This document shows, piece by piece, positions 43,691 to 56,800 of a stretch of 64,000 nucleotides of DNA. The DNA lies in contig CAJNYU010002266.1 of NCBI GenBank assembly GCA_905331475.1, positions 1 through 64,000 of the forward strand, given 5' to 3'. The notes beneath the pieces are model-generated. The model had not been told where the DNA came from. It worked only from the letters and a program-made list of their open reading frames with translations, and made no database searches. The position numbers and the translations under genes were made by a program. Position 1 is the stretch's first letter. Every line of letters starts with the position of its first letter. Origin of the DNA: Rotaria socialis. Taxonomy: Eukaryota; Rotifera; Eurotatoria; Philodinida; Philodinidae.

Positions 43691-45279
43691 ATGTCGGTAG
43701 ACACCGATTTTAATTTATGTTCAACTTGTAATAAACCCTCAGCAAGATGTTTGTGCATTGGATAAAAGAACGATTTTAAAGAGCATGAAGAACAACTGTC
43801 GATTGAATTCACTAACAAAATGACGAGTTCTCATGATAAACTTCTTGATCAAATATACAATTTCGAAAAATTAGATTATCTATCATTGAATACTTTTGAT
43901 CAAATCGATCCATGAAAAAACACAACAGTAAACATAGTAGGAAAAGTATCAGAAAAATTACATCATCAACTCATCGAACTCATCAATAACGAAAGAGTAG
44001 AAAAAGCAAAACAACTTGAACCGATAACAAAATAAATTCGTTGTCGTCGAAAAGAAAAACATTTTCTTGAAACAGATATTGATCGATTACAACATCAATT
44101 TGATGAAGTCCAAAAGAAATTGGAAGAATTTACTGGGGGAAGATAAAGAGAAATCCATCGTTGTGTATAATGATAAAATTGATTGGGATCCAATTACTCA
44201 TATTCGAGAATTTGGCAAAGAAAAAGAAACCGGTGAGTACATTCAGCCTAAGATATGGAAGAAAATTAATTCACATTCCACTTTAAGATAAAAAGTTATT
44301 AATTGACGTTTGACATCAAGAGATTCATTGAATTTATATTAAAAACCCCAAATAACAGACTACGATTCGATCGACATAAAAGAATTCTTTATTATTTTTT
44401 TTTTCTTCTTTTAATCAAATTCTATAAATACTTTCTGATATCTAACACGTGCGATTTTAAATGGGTTCTATGGATTTCTATATCATGTCACTTCGAATTG
44501 AATTGTTGTTACAATTAAATTGAAACATCACTTCTGAAAAAGAATTTTCACATAATAAATAAACTGAAGCATTGTTTTGCTAATTCACTCTTTTATATAA
44601 CCAATAAGGTAGACTATCACTGCCAATTGAATTCTCCAACGAGCATGATTATTCATAAAGAAACAGATAGTCTTACTATTTGCGATTATGGTAATAAAAG
44701 AGTAGTTCGATGGCCTCGTCAAAATGGTACCAGTGGAGAAACGATCAGTTCAAGTGTTGGATGTTGGAGTTCAGCATTTGATAATGATGAATTTCTCTAT
44801 GTTCTTGATTATAATAATTCTAATAGGAGAAAGTAAAGAAACATTGGTAGCCGATGGAGATCATGAACTTGATCAATTGTGTTATGCAAGGCACATTTTT
44901 ATCGATCTAGATCAAACAGTTTACGTATCCGACGAATGTAACCATCGGATAATGAAATGGAAGAAAGGTGCAAAAAGAAGGCACCGTTGTGGCAGGGAGG
45001 CTAGGCGAAGGAAATAGTCTCACAGAATTATCAAATCCTTGTGGCATAAGTGTAGGTCCGTCTGGTAATGTCTATGTGGTTGATGAGGGAAATCATCGGA
45101 TAATGCATTAGTCTCAAGGGGCAACACAAGAATATGTTATCATTGTTGAAAATACTGATGCAAATCACTGCAATCCACTCCACTATCCCGCTGGTTTATC
45201 TCTCGGCCGAGAGAATAATCTTTATGTCGTTGAATATGAAGATCATCGGGCACAAAAGTTTAACACCGACCAAAATTGA
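43691..45279 (+). pseudogene. broken B-box/coiled-coil/NHL paralogue
   Basis: It is co-linear with the intact gene at 34273-36053. The start MSVDTDFNLCSTC is recognisable, but a stop follows at codon 25 (43763). More stops appear in the coiled-coil part (for example after DQIDP and EPITK), and a frameshift falls near 44144. The second-exon counterpart begins near 44600, has lost the first NHL blade, and carries a 1-bp insertion near 44974 that shifts frame. It ends at the homologous stop (45277-45279). Two blade segments (44647-44723 and 44910-45042) are about 95-99% identical to the intact gene, whereas the N-terminal part is only about 65%. No functional propeller can be made. Confidence 0.88.
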
Positions 45280-46758
45280 TACGTATCGAAAGCTAACTTT
45301 TTTTAAAATATATTCATCAGTGTTAAGCAAACGATTGAGAAGTAAAGTCATGTGTACTTCGAGTATTCTATGTCGGCTGTGCACTAATTTCTTCTTTTGT
45401 ATTGATCTATATTGTAGATATTTCTTTCAGATATTACAACATGTTCAAATTTGTCAATGATAATATCAAGCATAGTTCGAACTGCCATTCACATTAAAAT
45501 GTAAAATGACTAGATTTTGTGTCTTCATCAAATCCAATGACAAAAATCTACTACACTGAAGGAATCTTTCCTGTAAAAAACAACGATATAGAAATAGTCT
45601 TCAAGAAAATCTCGAAAACATATTCATCACTAAATCAAATATATAGTCAGGCTACGGCTCAATGAACGATTGCTTCACTTGATTGATAGTTAGATGTATT
45701 TTTGTCGTGTTTTCATTAGTGCCCGCACAATGGGATTGTGTGAGCTTTGCTGATGAAAGAGTCAATACCCATATCCAAAGTTATTTAAACGAACAATAAT
45801 TATTTTTTCGTTCGGCTTTTGTTCATACATCCGAAGTATATATGAAAGATTGAAAATAAGAAAATCCCTATTAAATAGAATATACAAAAACCACGCCAAT
45901 GTAATAAACAATTACTAACTATTGTCAAACTAGACCATAGACAAAGAGAATTTCCAGCGAAATCAAATATAAACATAACTATTTACAATAGTACTAAGCA
46001 AATTATTATAGACTTTTTCAGTGGAAAAGACCAAATCATAAATCACATGTCTGACGAAATCAATCGAGTTTCAATCGAGATTTTATTTCGTTAAACTATC
46101 GTATTCATTTGAATACATGAACGATCACTTTTAATAAAATATAGACCCATGAGAGTTCTTACGCGATTTAGACAATTCACTAATCAATCAACAATGGCAA
46201 TCATGCCTACTCAATATTTCTAAATATTAGCCTTATAGAACGTCAGCAAACTTAATTAATCTGATTAGTGCACTTCTAAAGGCCAAAGTCCTCATGAATC
46301 TTCTATCTGTCAGAGAGCAACAAGAATATTTGCTTGTCTCAATGGTTTTTTCGACGTCATATGATTCGAATATTGAGCGAGAGAGATAAAAATTAAAAAA
46401 TTAATTTTCTTTATTATTCACAGTATTCGCTTGTGTAAATATTCATTGGGAGAAAATAAACTCGATTGATATTTTTGTGAATAGACACATTCTTTCGAGC
46501 TTAGAAATGATGGTTGAGATAATATTAGCATAATCAATATCTATGCTGGAGCTATCTTCTTTGTTCTATTGTAAAAGAAAAAATGCTGCTTGAATTTTTT
46601 TCTCGCTCTGTCGTGAGGCATATTTTCAGATTGTATCTAACTGCCAAATGGAAAATAAATACAAGAATGCCAAATATAATTATTTTAGAAGTTGCAATGA
46701 TACTTTATCTTGCTTTACTTTTCTTCCATAGAAATAGTTTCGCACGAAGCCTTTGCTT
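45280..46758. other. intergenic, nothing recognised
   Basis: Spacer between the pseudogene and the 3' end of the minus-strand GPCR; AT-rich with chance frames only. Confidence 0.45.
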
Positions 46759-47751
46759 TTATTCATGTGAATTATGTAGAGTAGTTATCATAGTAAATGA
46801 CTCAGTGTCGTAATTACAATCCGAACTTGTACAAAAAAATAATTTTCGCACTTGCTTTCGAAAATTCGGTGTCGAAATAAAAAATATGTAAAAACTCGTC
46901 ACAGGATTTGTATAAAATAATATTGAAGTAATAACATGATAGAGATAGATGTATGATGGTTGTTTAAAAGGATCTTTTCTTATCAATACATTATAAACAT
47001 GTTCGATACAATATGGTATTGATGATAACACGATTGCGGCTGACATTAACAGTAACATACGAGACAGACGTTTATCACTACCTAATACTCCTTTGCGTTT
47101 AGTTCGTTTGATTTTTTTCAATTGTCGATATGTTAATACCCCGAATATTGTAAGAAATAAAATTGGAATTAAACTATGAAAACATATTTGAAAAGTCCAT
47201 AAATAATAATAAAGAAACTTTCTCGATAGTATTGTACATCGACCTTGATTTGAAACGTCGAAAAAAAATCCTATTGGAATGCTGTGTAGAATGTTTAGCG
47301 TGATAACAAATAGAATAACTTGTTTTGTTCGTTTTCTTACAGTACTCATATGTCTTAAACGAACTTGTCGAGAGGAAATTAAATAACGATCGAATGTAGC
47401 CATACAAATGCACGTTAATGATGTTAAATCGAATGTATGTAATACATAATAACGTAATTTACATAAAATAAAACCATTTCTCTGATTTAATGAATATTGA
47501 AAGCCATCGAATATGATTCGAGTCAGAAATGGAAAAATAATAATGATTAAATTCGATATAGATGATGTAAGTAAATATAACGAGCTATTGCTTGATCGAG
47601 CATTGCGAGATCTTCTTCTTGATTTTTTCTTTAAACGACACCACGATAAAAATACGTAGATATTTAAAATGTTGCCGATTAAACCAAATATAAACATAAT
47701 TATACCAAGTATAATCATTAACTGATGCGCAACAGCGTTCACTGCATCCAT
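46759..47751 (-). CDS. rhodopsin-like GPCR (orphan peptide-receptor type)
   Basis: An intronless 330-residue seven-helix protein. TM1 has the GN motif (FGLIGNILNIYVF, N27). A very basic first loop (KKKSRRRSRNAR) follows. C97 precedes TM3, DRY is FDRYLISS (121-123), and TM6-TM7 end in NPVTSFYIFF, an intact NPxxY-like motif. It belongs to a different subfamily from the two receptors at 6.4 and 11.7 kb, which lack NPxxY. It resembles the broad FMRFamide/myosuppressin-like receptor group expanded in bdelloids. Ligand is not assignable. Confidence 0.85.
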   Translation of the reverse strand: MDAVNAVAHQLMIILGIIMFIFGLIGNILNIYVFLSWCRLKKKSRRRSRNARSSNSSLYLLTSSISNLIIIIFPFLTRIIFDGFQYSLNQRNGFILCKLRYYVLHTFDLTSLTCICMATFDRYLISSRQVRLRHMSTVRKRTKQVILFVITLNILHSIPIGFFFDVSNQGRCTILSRKFLYYYLWTFQICFHSLIPILFLTIFGVLTYRQLKKIKRTKRKGVLGSDKRLSRMLLLMSAAIVLSSIPYCIEHVYNVLIRKDPFKQPSYIYLYHVITSILFYTNPVTSFYIFFISTPNFRKQVRKLFFCTSSDCNYDTESFTMITTLHNSHE

Positions 47752-50700
47752 TTTACGTTGAATTCACTAGAAAAATTAATGCCTATCGATATTATTAATT
47801 TAAACAATTAACATATGTATGCAACAACGAATTCGGGTTTTTTTATTATTATTCTAATATATTCTAGTCATAGTTTATACTCATTCATTTCTCAATCTTA
47901 TAATAGAGTATGAAAATTTATAGAAAAAAAAACGCCCACTATCACTCGTCGGACCTACGATGAACTGAAATGATTAGGAGAGAAAATGCAGGAAAATCAG
48001 ATCCGCTATGATATATAAGGAAAACATAGAATCTTATCTGCAATGTGCAAACATTTCTTATTACAGCAATTCGAGAAGTCATTAATAGAACAAGAGAAAA
48101 TGAGCATTTAGTAATAAAATATGCTACATCATAAATTGTTCAAAATATTTTCTTTCGTCAGGGTTTTTCCCCACGTAGGAAAATAAAGTTGTAATAAAGA
48201 GCGAGCTGCTTTTCTTATGAACTAGAAAACTATTGACTTTACTCTTCAACTTTATATTTGCTTTTCTTATCGATGTCAAATTGGAAAAATGTCTATATAC
48301 CAGATTAGCATAGCTTAATCATTAGACTGGATAGGCCATTTATTGACTCCTGCTAGCATATGCTGATTGTATCTGACACTAAAAAACCTACATGGCTAAA
48401 TATGAATACGGACGAGAACGTCATACCTTGAAGTATCATGATCTTTCCAAGGTAACTAACATTGAAGTTCGAAGCAAAAGACTTTTATTTGAACACCTGT
48501 CTACTCTTTTAATGGATTTTAAAAAATCCTGTTTTTCTCAAGCTGCTTTGCGCTTGGTGACAGCTTATTATCATGAAGTCGGATGGAAAGTCTAATAATA
48601 ACGAGATTACTGTAAATATTGAATTTAATCTAAACACTTTGATATAATGCGTTATCGAGAAAAGCAAACTATCAATGACAAAAAATTATTACGAAATGGA
48701 TTTTTTTCTCTCTCGATATTTCTACAGGAAACACTAAAAAAATTCCTACCAGATGCTTTTCATTTCTCCGACTTTTACAAATCGGCTATTGATTGGATAT
48801 GTCAAACGTTTTAATTCTATATCGATAATAGAGAGCCTATGGTAAAAAAACATGAGTCAATATTTTTCTAGCGTAAAAGTTTCATTAGCGAATGAGCCTA
48901 AAATCAATTGTTCGTCATATTTAGAAATGCTCCCTAGCAAAGCAAATCATTTATTATCTGTCAATCTTTATGAAATACAATCAAATTTATGTTTCAATCA
49001 ATATTTTTATGGATCGACATTCGAAAAAACATCGATAGCCTTTTCTGTTATTGTACATGAGAGATAATCATCTTCTTTTTTTTTTCCATAAAAATACAAG
49101 CTTACCCATCGTTTTAGATAAATCATTCAATCGCGAGAAATATTTTGTGGCAAAAAGAAATCTACTGAAGATAGACAAATTCATTTGTTCCTAGGAAGCA
49201 TTTTCTTTTTTTTTCTCCTTCCTTATGTTACTTCTTTCGCTTCAAGCAATTGTCCTTATGTTTAATCAGAATAGAACCTAGTTATTTACTTGCTTTTTTA
49301 CGCATGCAGTACATTAATAGAACGTTTTAACAATCGGCATAAAAGAAGCAAGCTTGAAAAATAGTTTATTTCATTTGTTTGAAACAAAGAAAATCAAGGA
49401 TTTCCAAATTAAAAGAAAAGTCAATACAATTGCTATCAACAAATTGAAGGGTGAATTCTAAAATGGCAAAACAAAGAACAGAAGAAATATAGATGAATAG
49501 TGACATTCTTCTTTCTTATTGTTTAATGATTTATTATTTCAGGAGGTGGTTTGGCTCGTCTGGAAGGGATCAGAGCAGACTCAATTAGTCGATTATAGAT
49601 TTGATCTTTTAGTTGACGTTTCAGCTTGATCTTATAAGGAAATCAAATGGCATTATCTAACTGAAAGCGAAGAGTAATCCATGAAGCGTTTTTTAATACT
49701 CAACAAAAGAACGATGTTTATTGGAAATGTATAGCTACTACAAGATACAAAACAAATGATTGAGCCTTAATAAATATCGCTGTAAAAATAAGAAATTTAT
49801 GATATGAACTTCACCATGATTTTAAAGATTTATTATTCAATGGATTTACAAACTAGTGAAAAACATATCTCGTGTAGGAGTAGTCCATATTACTTAATAT
49901 ACGTTAATATGCATTATTAAAAGCTTTTTAGTTTCATCTGTAAAACGTATGAGTGCTGAACTGCAACAGCCGGTCGGTTTTAGTAGCTCGGTTTTTATCA
50001 AATAATTGATTGACTAGAATTTTTTATCAGTATATATCTGTGTACCTTGACATAATTTTCGTTTTACTTACTATTAGCATAAAGATAATGAAAATGCTAA
50101 AGTAAGCATTTTGTTACTGTCAGATATTACTTTGTTCTCTCATTCGAATACCTACAGTAAGTCTATTAATTTATTAGTTATTCCAGTGTGTCGCGTGATT
50201 GTTTGCCAGAACGCAGTAGATATAAAAATCATTATTTTTTCTTCTGTACGTGACTGAAATAGAATGAACAGTATTTACATTAAAGTGACTATTAATATTT
50301 ATGGAACGAGATGTAAACATCAACTACTAAGAGCCAGAAGAATTTCTAGAAAAGGTCGCATTGCCAAACTAAAGATCATACAGTGCAATGCAATGCTCAT
50401 ATACAGCAGTTCCTGTGTAATTATAATTTAATTTTCGTTTAGAATCTTCTTATATCTATAATCTTTGCTTAATTCTCAGGATTATATAAATGTTGGTTTT
50501 GTAAAATATTCTTTCAAGTATGGATAGTTTATTAGATTTAGTTGAGAAGAGATTTCTTTCGCTTTTGAGAATTAGCGCAGCTTGATGTTATGAATTGAAC
50601 AAAAATCTATAAAAATTTCCTGGTAAGCTCTTTGATTGCTGATGTTCAAAAAGCTATACTAAAAACTAGTTATCTCGACTTTCCTTTTCTGTGAAATGAT

Positions 50701-52387
50701 AAAAACAAAATGAAACATTCATCGCAGGTGGTAGTTAGGATAGAGAACATATTTTATTTAACGAAACAAAAGGTGGTCTCCGATATTTTCTTTGTATAGA
50801 AAATACCTTGAGAATACGTTAGTTCTTATTGCGTATTTGTTTTGCATAATTATTCACAGAAATGATTGAACTTATTCTAATGGTTTCATACGCAATAGAA
50901 ACAATGTTTTAACGCTCCCACACAGCAGTCCGTTTTTACCGGTACAAACTGAAATTTATCTAGCCAATAAGAAAATTTTCCAAGAGAATTATTTTTTTTG
51001 CTTGACGATGAAAAATTTCCGCTAATACTATGTCGCATACCCATGAGACATTTATTTAATTCATAAAAATTAGTCATTTGTTTTCACTAACATTGAATAG
51101 AGTTTTTTCGAAAACGAAGAAAAGTTTTATTTATACTAGTTACGTTTAGCTTTATACGGTCATAGATGGAGTCAAGATAAACATAAGGTAAATGATACAA
51201 TTAATGAAATTGAACTACTCGTGAAATGAATATTACTACAAAGACTTTCAAAAAAAAGACGAGCATTTTCAGAGCGTCGGCAAAGAAATGGGAGAGAAAA
51301 AATGCTTGTGTAATAAAATATTACGTACTACTAACATACAACATCCATAATAGAAGTTAAAGAGTTCGGTCATTTGGTATTTATGGACATCCCCTTGTTA
51401 GGTCACGTCATAAAGCAGATATATCGGACATTTTTACTGCAACGAAGCCGTAAATAATGGTGTCAGGTTGATAAAACTTTCTTTTATTTAGTTCCGTTTT
51501 GGAGTTGTGAAAAATTGCCAGTAGAGTTCCTAAAATTAAAAACACGGACGATATGCAAATATATATGAGTCATTAGATGAATGCTAAACTGGAAATAAAA
51601 ATATGTAATTTTCGATAATATTTAGTTGTCGACAGAAATCGAAATGAAGATCCTTCACAGGTTTGAAGCTTATTTCGAACAGTTTTTTGAAACGTATATA
51701 AATAGATTGTTCTTAAAATTTTGAAAGTCAATTTAGAGCTTTGAAAATAAATGTGTGATCGATAGTTTAATTAAAAACTGTTTGACAAATAGAAATTATC
51801 TGACATAAACATTGTTTCATGATTTCTGTTGATTAGTTAGAATTGAATTTTATTCTCAGTCTCTTGAACATGTTGATAGTTAATTTGTTCTGGCAACTAT
51901 CGCGGTTCATTAACCATACGAAGTAACCCAGATATTTCGGTTCGATTTCTATTTAAAAAGAAAAAGAAGTTTCCGGCAGTAAAACGCGCTTCGCAAAATA
52001 ACTTCCGATTGACCCGACTACTTCGCGAATCAGAAAAGTTAAGGAGCTAAAAATCTGCTTTAGAAATATACATAAAGGAATTGCGCAAACCTAAAGAACA
52101 TATTTCGAGTAGTAAGTTCAATATTATAATGTAATTAGTTTTCTACGTAAGAATTCATTTTTGAAGTCATGTCTTCTACGACGGAAATAAATCACAATTT
52201 AGCAATGGTGAAGAATTTAAATCTTATAAGAATCTTTGTTCAAACTTTTGACACACATTAAAACAAATATAACCTAGATATTTCAAGGAGCACATTAGAA
52301 CAAAAAGCAAGATGCATTTTATCACTAGTCGTTTGAAAGAAGACGAAAAAACGTAATAAATCTAGCAGAGGATGAGTTCACGAGGCT
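47752..52387. other. long gene-poor tract
   Basis: 4.6 kb. No credible gene. Frames at 48392-48595 and about 49555-49640 contain protein-like stretches but could not be joined into a gene (see rejected items). No clear inverted-repeat element was recognised. Confidence 0.4.
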
Positions 52388-52395
52388 GCATCTGC

Positions 52396-53810
52396 CAGAG
52401 CTCCGCGGGATGCGCGACTATCCCACCAAATCCCGTCCCGGGACGAGACAATAAGTAGTGAAAATCGTGGGACGGGACGGAACCGAAATCCTAGCTATCT
52501 GCGGGACGGGACAAATCAATTTACTAAAACGTCCCGCGAAGTTTTTATCATGTATCGTTATCACCCATTGCTCTGCTATCAGTGTGAAGCTAGCACGACG
52601 GAGCTAGCACGATGAAACAGAGATTCAACTATAAGTCTTCTCAGAAGTATTGCCGGCCCATAAAAACTAGATAATTCGATGCAGAATTTAATTCTGGATC
52701 GGATGGTGATACTTTTATTCCCCAGCAATACTTTGAGAAAATTCTATCTGGTTTTCCTTGTCCTATTTAGCAGAAAACAAAGGTGTAGGTAAAATTTCTT
52801 CGTAAGTATTGTCGGGGAATAAAAGTATCACCATCCGATCCAGAATTAGATTCTGCATCGAATGGTCTGGTTTTTATGGGGCGGTAATACTTCTGAGAAG
52901 ACTTATAGTTGAATCTCTGTTTCATCGTGCTAGCTCCGTCGTGCTAGCTTCACACTGATTGCTCTGCTATTATTCTAACTTTAGTTAACTTCAGCTCCTA
53001 TTCTTAATATTCTATAATTTCTCTTATTTAATTTATGTATTTATCGATAATATATAGCGACTTTATCGAGGCACGTCCATGATTCTAATTAGTCCATCGA
53101 GTTCTTTCTCGACTGGTGCATTAACTTTAATTCGTCTTTGAAGAGTGCGTTAATCTGAATTAACTTTTCAACCAACCACGTGTCTTAATTCAGCATAAGT
53201 TTTCTATTCTAGTGTAGGCAAGGCCAAAATTCAGATGATTTTTTTATTTTTTTGGTTGTACATTTCAATTCTCGTTTGATTAATATCATACTAATTAACT
53301 TTTTATTTTCACAAATACGCAATAAAATCATCTAATGTCTTCTCCTGAAATTGTATCACCAGTTCGTACAACTCGTGATTTAAATTTATCTCTGCTCAAT
53401 TCATCGATCTTTTCTCCTGATGATTCTAATGAACTCACATGTTCTCAAATTCAGTTGATGCTCGAAACAAAATCTAGTCAATATACTATTATAGATAATA
53501 CAGGCAAGCATACATCTAACGACTGAAATTTTTTTTTGGTTTCCCCACCATCATTAATCATAATGGTGATATACTTTTTCTCGGATGAGTTACTCAACGA
53601 GAGTGTAGCTCTTGTTAAATTTTTCTTTTTTTTTGTCAAATTATTGTAATGTGGATATAATATTTAAAAAGATCGACAGTAAAATAAATTATTCACATGA
53701 AAAACATATAAACTAGCTGCACTTCTCCAACTGTACATCGAGGAAAAAAAACTTACATACACACGGCAGAACGGGACGGCACAAGTTTTTGGTTGTCCGG
53801 CGGAGCTCTG
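52396..53810. mobile_element. hAT-type non-autonomous element containing a nested insertion
   Basis: The ends CAGAGCTCCGC and GCGGAGCTCTG are perfect inverted repeats. The 8 bp outside them are GCATCTGC (52388-52395) and GCATCTAC (53811-53818), a target duplication with one mismatch. Subterminal CGTCCCG/CGGGACG words cluster at both ends, typical of hAT transposase-binding repeats. A short open frame, 53335-53526 (ATG, 63 codons, MSSPEIVSPVRTTRD...), may be a relic of the first transposase exon. No DDE-type core or BED finger remains. Without the nested insert the element is about 1.0 kb, so it depends on a full copy elsewhere. Confidence 0.8.
52580..52957. mobile_element. nested 378-bp fold-back element with 13-bp target duplication
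   Basis: CAGTGTGAAGCTAGCACGAC at the left end has its exact reverse complement at the right end. The arms stay about 95% paired for about 150 bp each, leaving a spacer of only about 50-60 bp. ATTGCTCTGCTAT stands directly outside on both sides (52567-52579 and 52958-52970). The perfect 13-bp duplication and near-identical arms mean a recent insertion into the hAT element. A 13-bp duplication does not match the common DNA-transposon classes (8-11 bp at most for hAT/Mutator), so the mobilising system is unknown. Confidence 0.85.
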
Positions 53811-53818
53811 GCATCTAC

Positions 53819-56800
53819 GTATAAAAAAAATTAGTTGATTATATATATTGACTTGAAAGTAATTGAAAATGGTGTGTCGGTTTTGCTTTCATAATTTTAA
53901 AACAATTTTGAGAAACACATTTCTAAGCCTAACATCACGTCTTATCAAACATAATGATGAAATGAATTGGACACCAATTGGTAGGTCTGGATTTAAATCA
54001 GAAAAGTTAAATCGGGGTATTTGGCTAACCTTTACGCAATAGACAAACAAATAAATAAAAAAAGACTTTGCATTGATATTGGGATCGCCAATCAAATTAA
54101 TTTTAACAATAAAGGAATTTATTTATCGTATATGATCAATAAAGTTCTCAAATATTTCTCAGCAATAATTCGAATTGTAAACGAATACGACTATTAGCAT
54201 GACGTTCAATGTTTTCTATTTGTCAATCTAGATTTTGCCTAAACGACTCGTTCCCAGATCTGAGGCATACTTATTTCATTTTTACGCAACTACTCAACAG
54301 AGTGTAATGAAAATTTTGTAAGATGTCAGTAAAAATATTCGATTCAGAGTTCTATCACTCATTAGACACATGAATAAAAACACGGATGAAAGTCAATGTA
54401 TGTATTGATGAAAAAATAACTATTTGTGTAATCCCTATAGAATTGTTATGTGGAACAGAATTTAGCTACTATTGTCAATTACGCGGATATTGGGAGAATA
54501 AAGCACTTTATGTCGTACAATGAGATGATGTATTTACATGCGACATTACTCTCATGTATAAAAGCACTATGTCACGTCTGTAATCTAACATCTCTAACCG
54601 GGCTACCACAATGTGTAGATGAAAGCTAATTACTACTGAATACTCTTCAACAACTGTTCTAGATCATATTTCGGAAAGATTTTTCAACCAGAGAACTGAT
54701 TTTACCGTCAAAATCGACATGAACTAAGAGATACTTTGAAGATTTCTATTTGTTAAATATTCAATAAAGCGAAGACAATTCTTTTTTCTACTTTTCACTG
54801 TGCAAAATTGTTACCATTGATCTGATGAGTCCATAATGATACATAATATTTAAACTTCTAGTTCCTATATAGGAAAATTCTACTTAGTATTAAATCTAGA
54901 AGTTAAATTACATTTATAAGCCTAATCAAACAATCGAAGAAACTTAAATTAGCTAATCAAGTTTCATGTCACTTTTTTCATGGCTATCAAAACGAGACGA
55001 AAAATAAATCTTTATTTCGTCGCGATATCCTTCAAATAACCATATCTCTTGAATAGAAAATATTTAATCAGCCACTTATCGAGTATATTGTAAGATAGAT
55101 ACACATAAAATACATTTATGTTTACATTTCTAATACACGCACATTGACTGATGGCAGCAACCATCTAATTAACTAATTGTTTCTTAGTAATGATATTATA
55201 CGTACATTGCAGTGACAGTGTGGTTTGTTGTTTCAAACCAAAACCATGGCCACTATCAAAGCACTGTAAACAAATAATTTTAAGAATTTGATGTCAACTT
55301 TTACGCAGCGATCGATTGTTAGAAAGAATAGCCTATTGTAAAAGTCATAAGATCTTATTGTCTATTTTTTACTATGAAACGACTATAATTCACGTTGTGC
55401 GAACTCAAGAGTATCTTATCCGATGGATACTTTCAATTATTTCAAATTGAACGTTATTTAAAGACTTATCGACGGGCGGTTGTTTCCTATATTTAATTGC
55501 TATTGTGTTCCCAATCAGCGAATATGATGTGCGATACAATGCATAGTTGCAATCATTTTATTGCATATAAGTGCAAAGTATTCAAATAGGTCAACGAAAA
55601 GGCAAGGAAAATCATAGACATGTGATGCTACATGTAGACTTTTATTTATAGCAGCATGCATTCATAGGTCGAAAAAGTGCTGAGAAAAGAACATTTGTAG
55701 ATCACATCTGGCAAATAACATAAAAATGATAGGAATGCGTTGGTGTTAGCTTTTCTGAACATAAATAGGACTTAGAATATGTATCCAAGTGAATGAATCC
55801 GACACGAATCCGATAGGATTCTACTATTGGAATCATTCTCCTGGGAAGACCGTTACATAAACATTTAAAAAAGATGGCTTATTTTCAAGGGTGCATATCA
55901 TTCTCCCCAGGATGACTAACAGAAATAGAGAAACAACAAAAGAGAAAAAAATATAGAATTGAAAATGAAAATAACCATGACAAGAAGATATGAGATAGAA
56001 ATAGAAATGATCTTTTAATTGAGCGAAATCCAGGTGATTACTATATAAATGAGAGGAGAGAGAGTCTTGGAGTTTCATCTTAGTGTATTTTATGTAGAAA
56101 GAAATTAGCTTTCGTATTTCTTTTTAGATTTTCAAATAAAACAATACAGATGGTATAATATTATGATATAAAATTTATTTTTATTTCAAATAAAATAGTA
56201 TATTAATAATTAATTCTCAATTGCTGTTGTGTTTTATGCGTATGACTCTAGCCTCTAATGCTTAGGTGTTGTGATATAATAGATAAACGCAATCATGGTA
56301 CGAAAGAAATGAATGGAAATGATGTCAAATAAGCAGAAACGAAGGTTTGGCTTCAATTAACACTACCAGCGACGAAGAATGACAATGACAAAAAAAACCA
56401 TAATGGAAAGAAATACTTTTGTTGGTATTTGAATAAATATGTTATTATTATAAAATATATTCGTATGCAGATGTGTAAATCATGCGGCTCACCCACCATC
56501 GATGCATCATTAACTCTTAGAAGAATTATTAATAAGCGTGCATCAACTCATGAAACAGTTAAAATATTGTTCAGAGAAAAAAACTGATTGAATGTAGACT
56601 GTCACAATTATGTGTTGCTCAAATGTTTTACAACAAACAACAATGTATAGACAAAAATAAATTATGACTTGCTCACTGGAATATGTGATTAATGTCGCTG
56701 CCATTGTACTTACTGAAATTTTATTGTTTAGTAATTTCGTTACATTTTGAATATAAAACTCGTTGTTTTGTACATAAAAAGTTATATTGTACGAAGTCTA

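Noticed and set aside
48392..49640. Protein-like stretches (LLFEHLSTLLMDF and, after an AG at about 49551, VVWLVWKGSEQ...VDYRFDLLVDVS) faintly reminiscent of a COMM domain
   Set aside because: No consistent splice join, several stops between them and too little similarity; not called even as a pseudogene.
53335..53526. 63-codon ATG frame as an independent gene
   Set aside because: It lies wholly inside the hAT element and is more likely a relic of its first exon.
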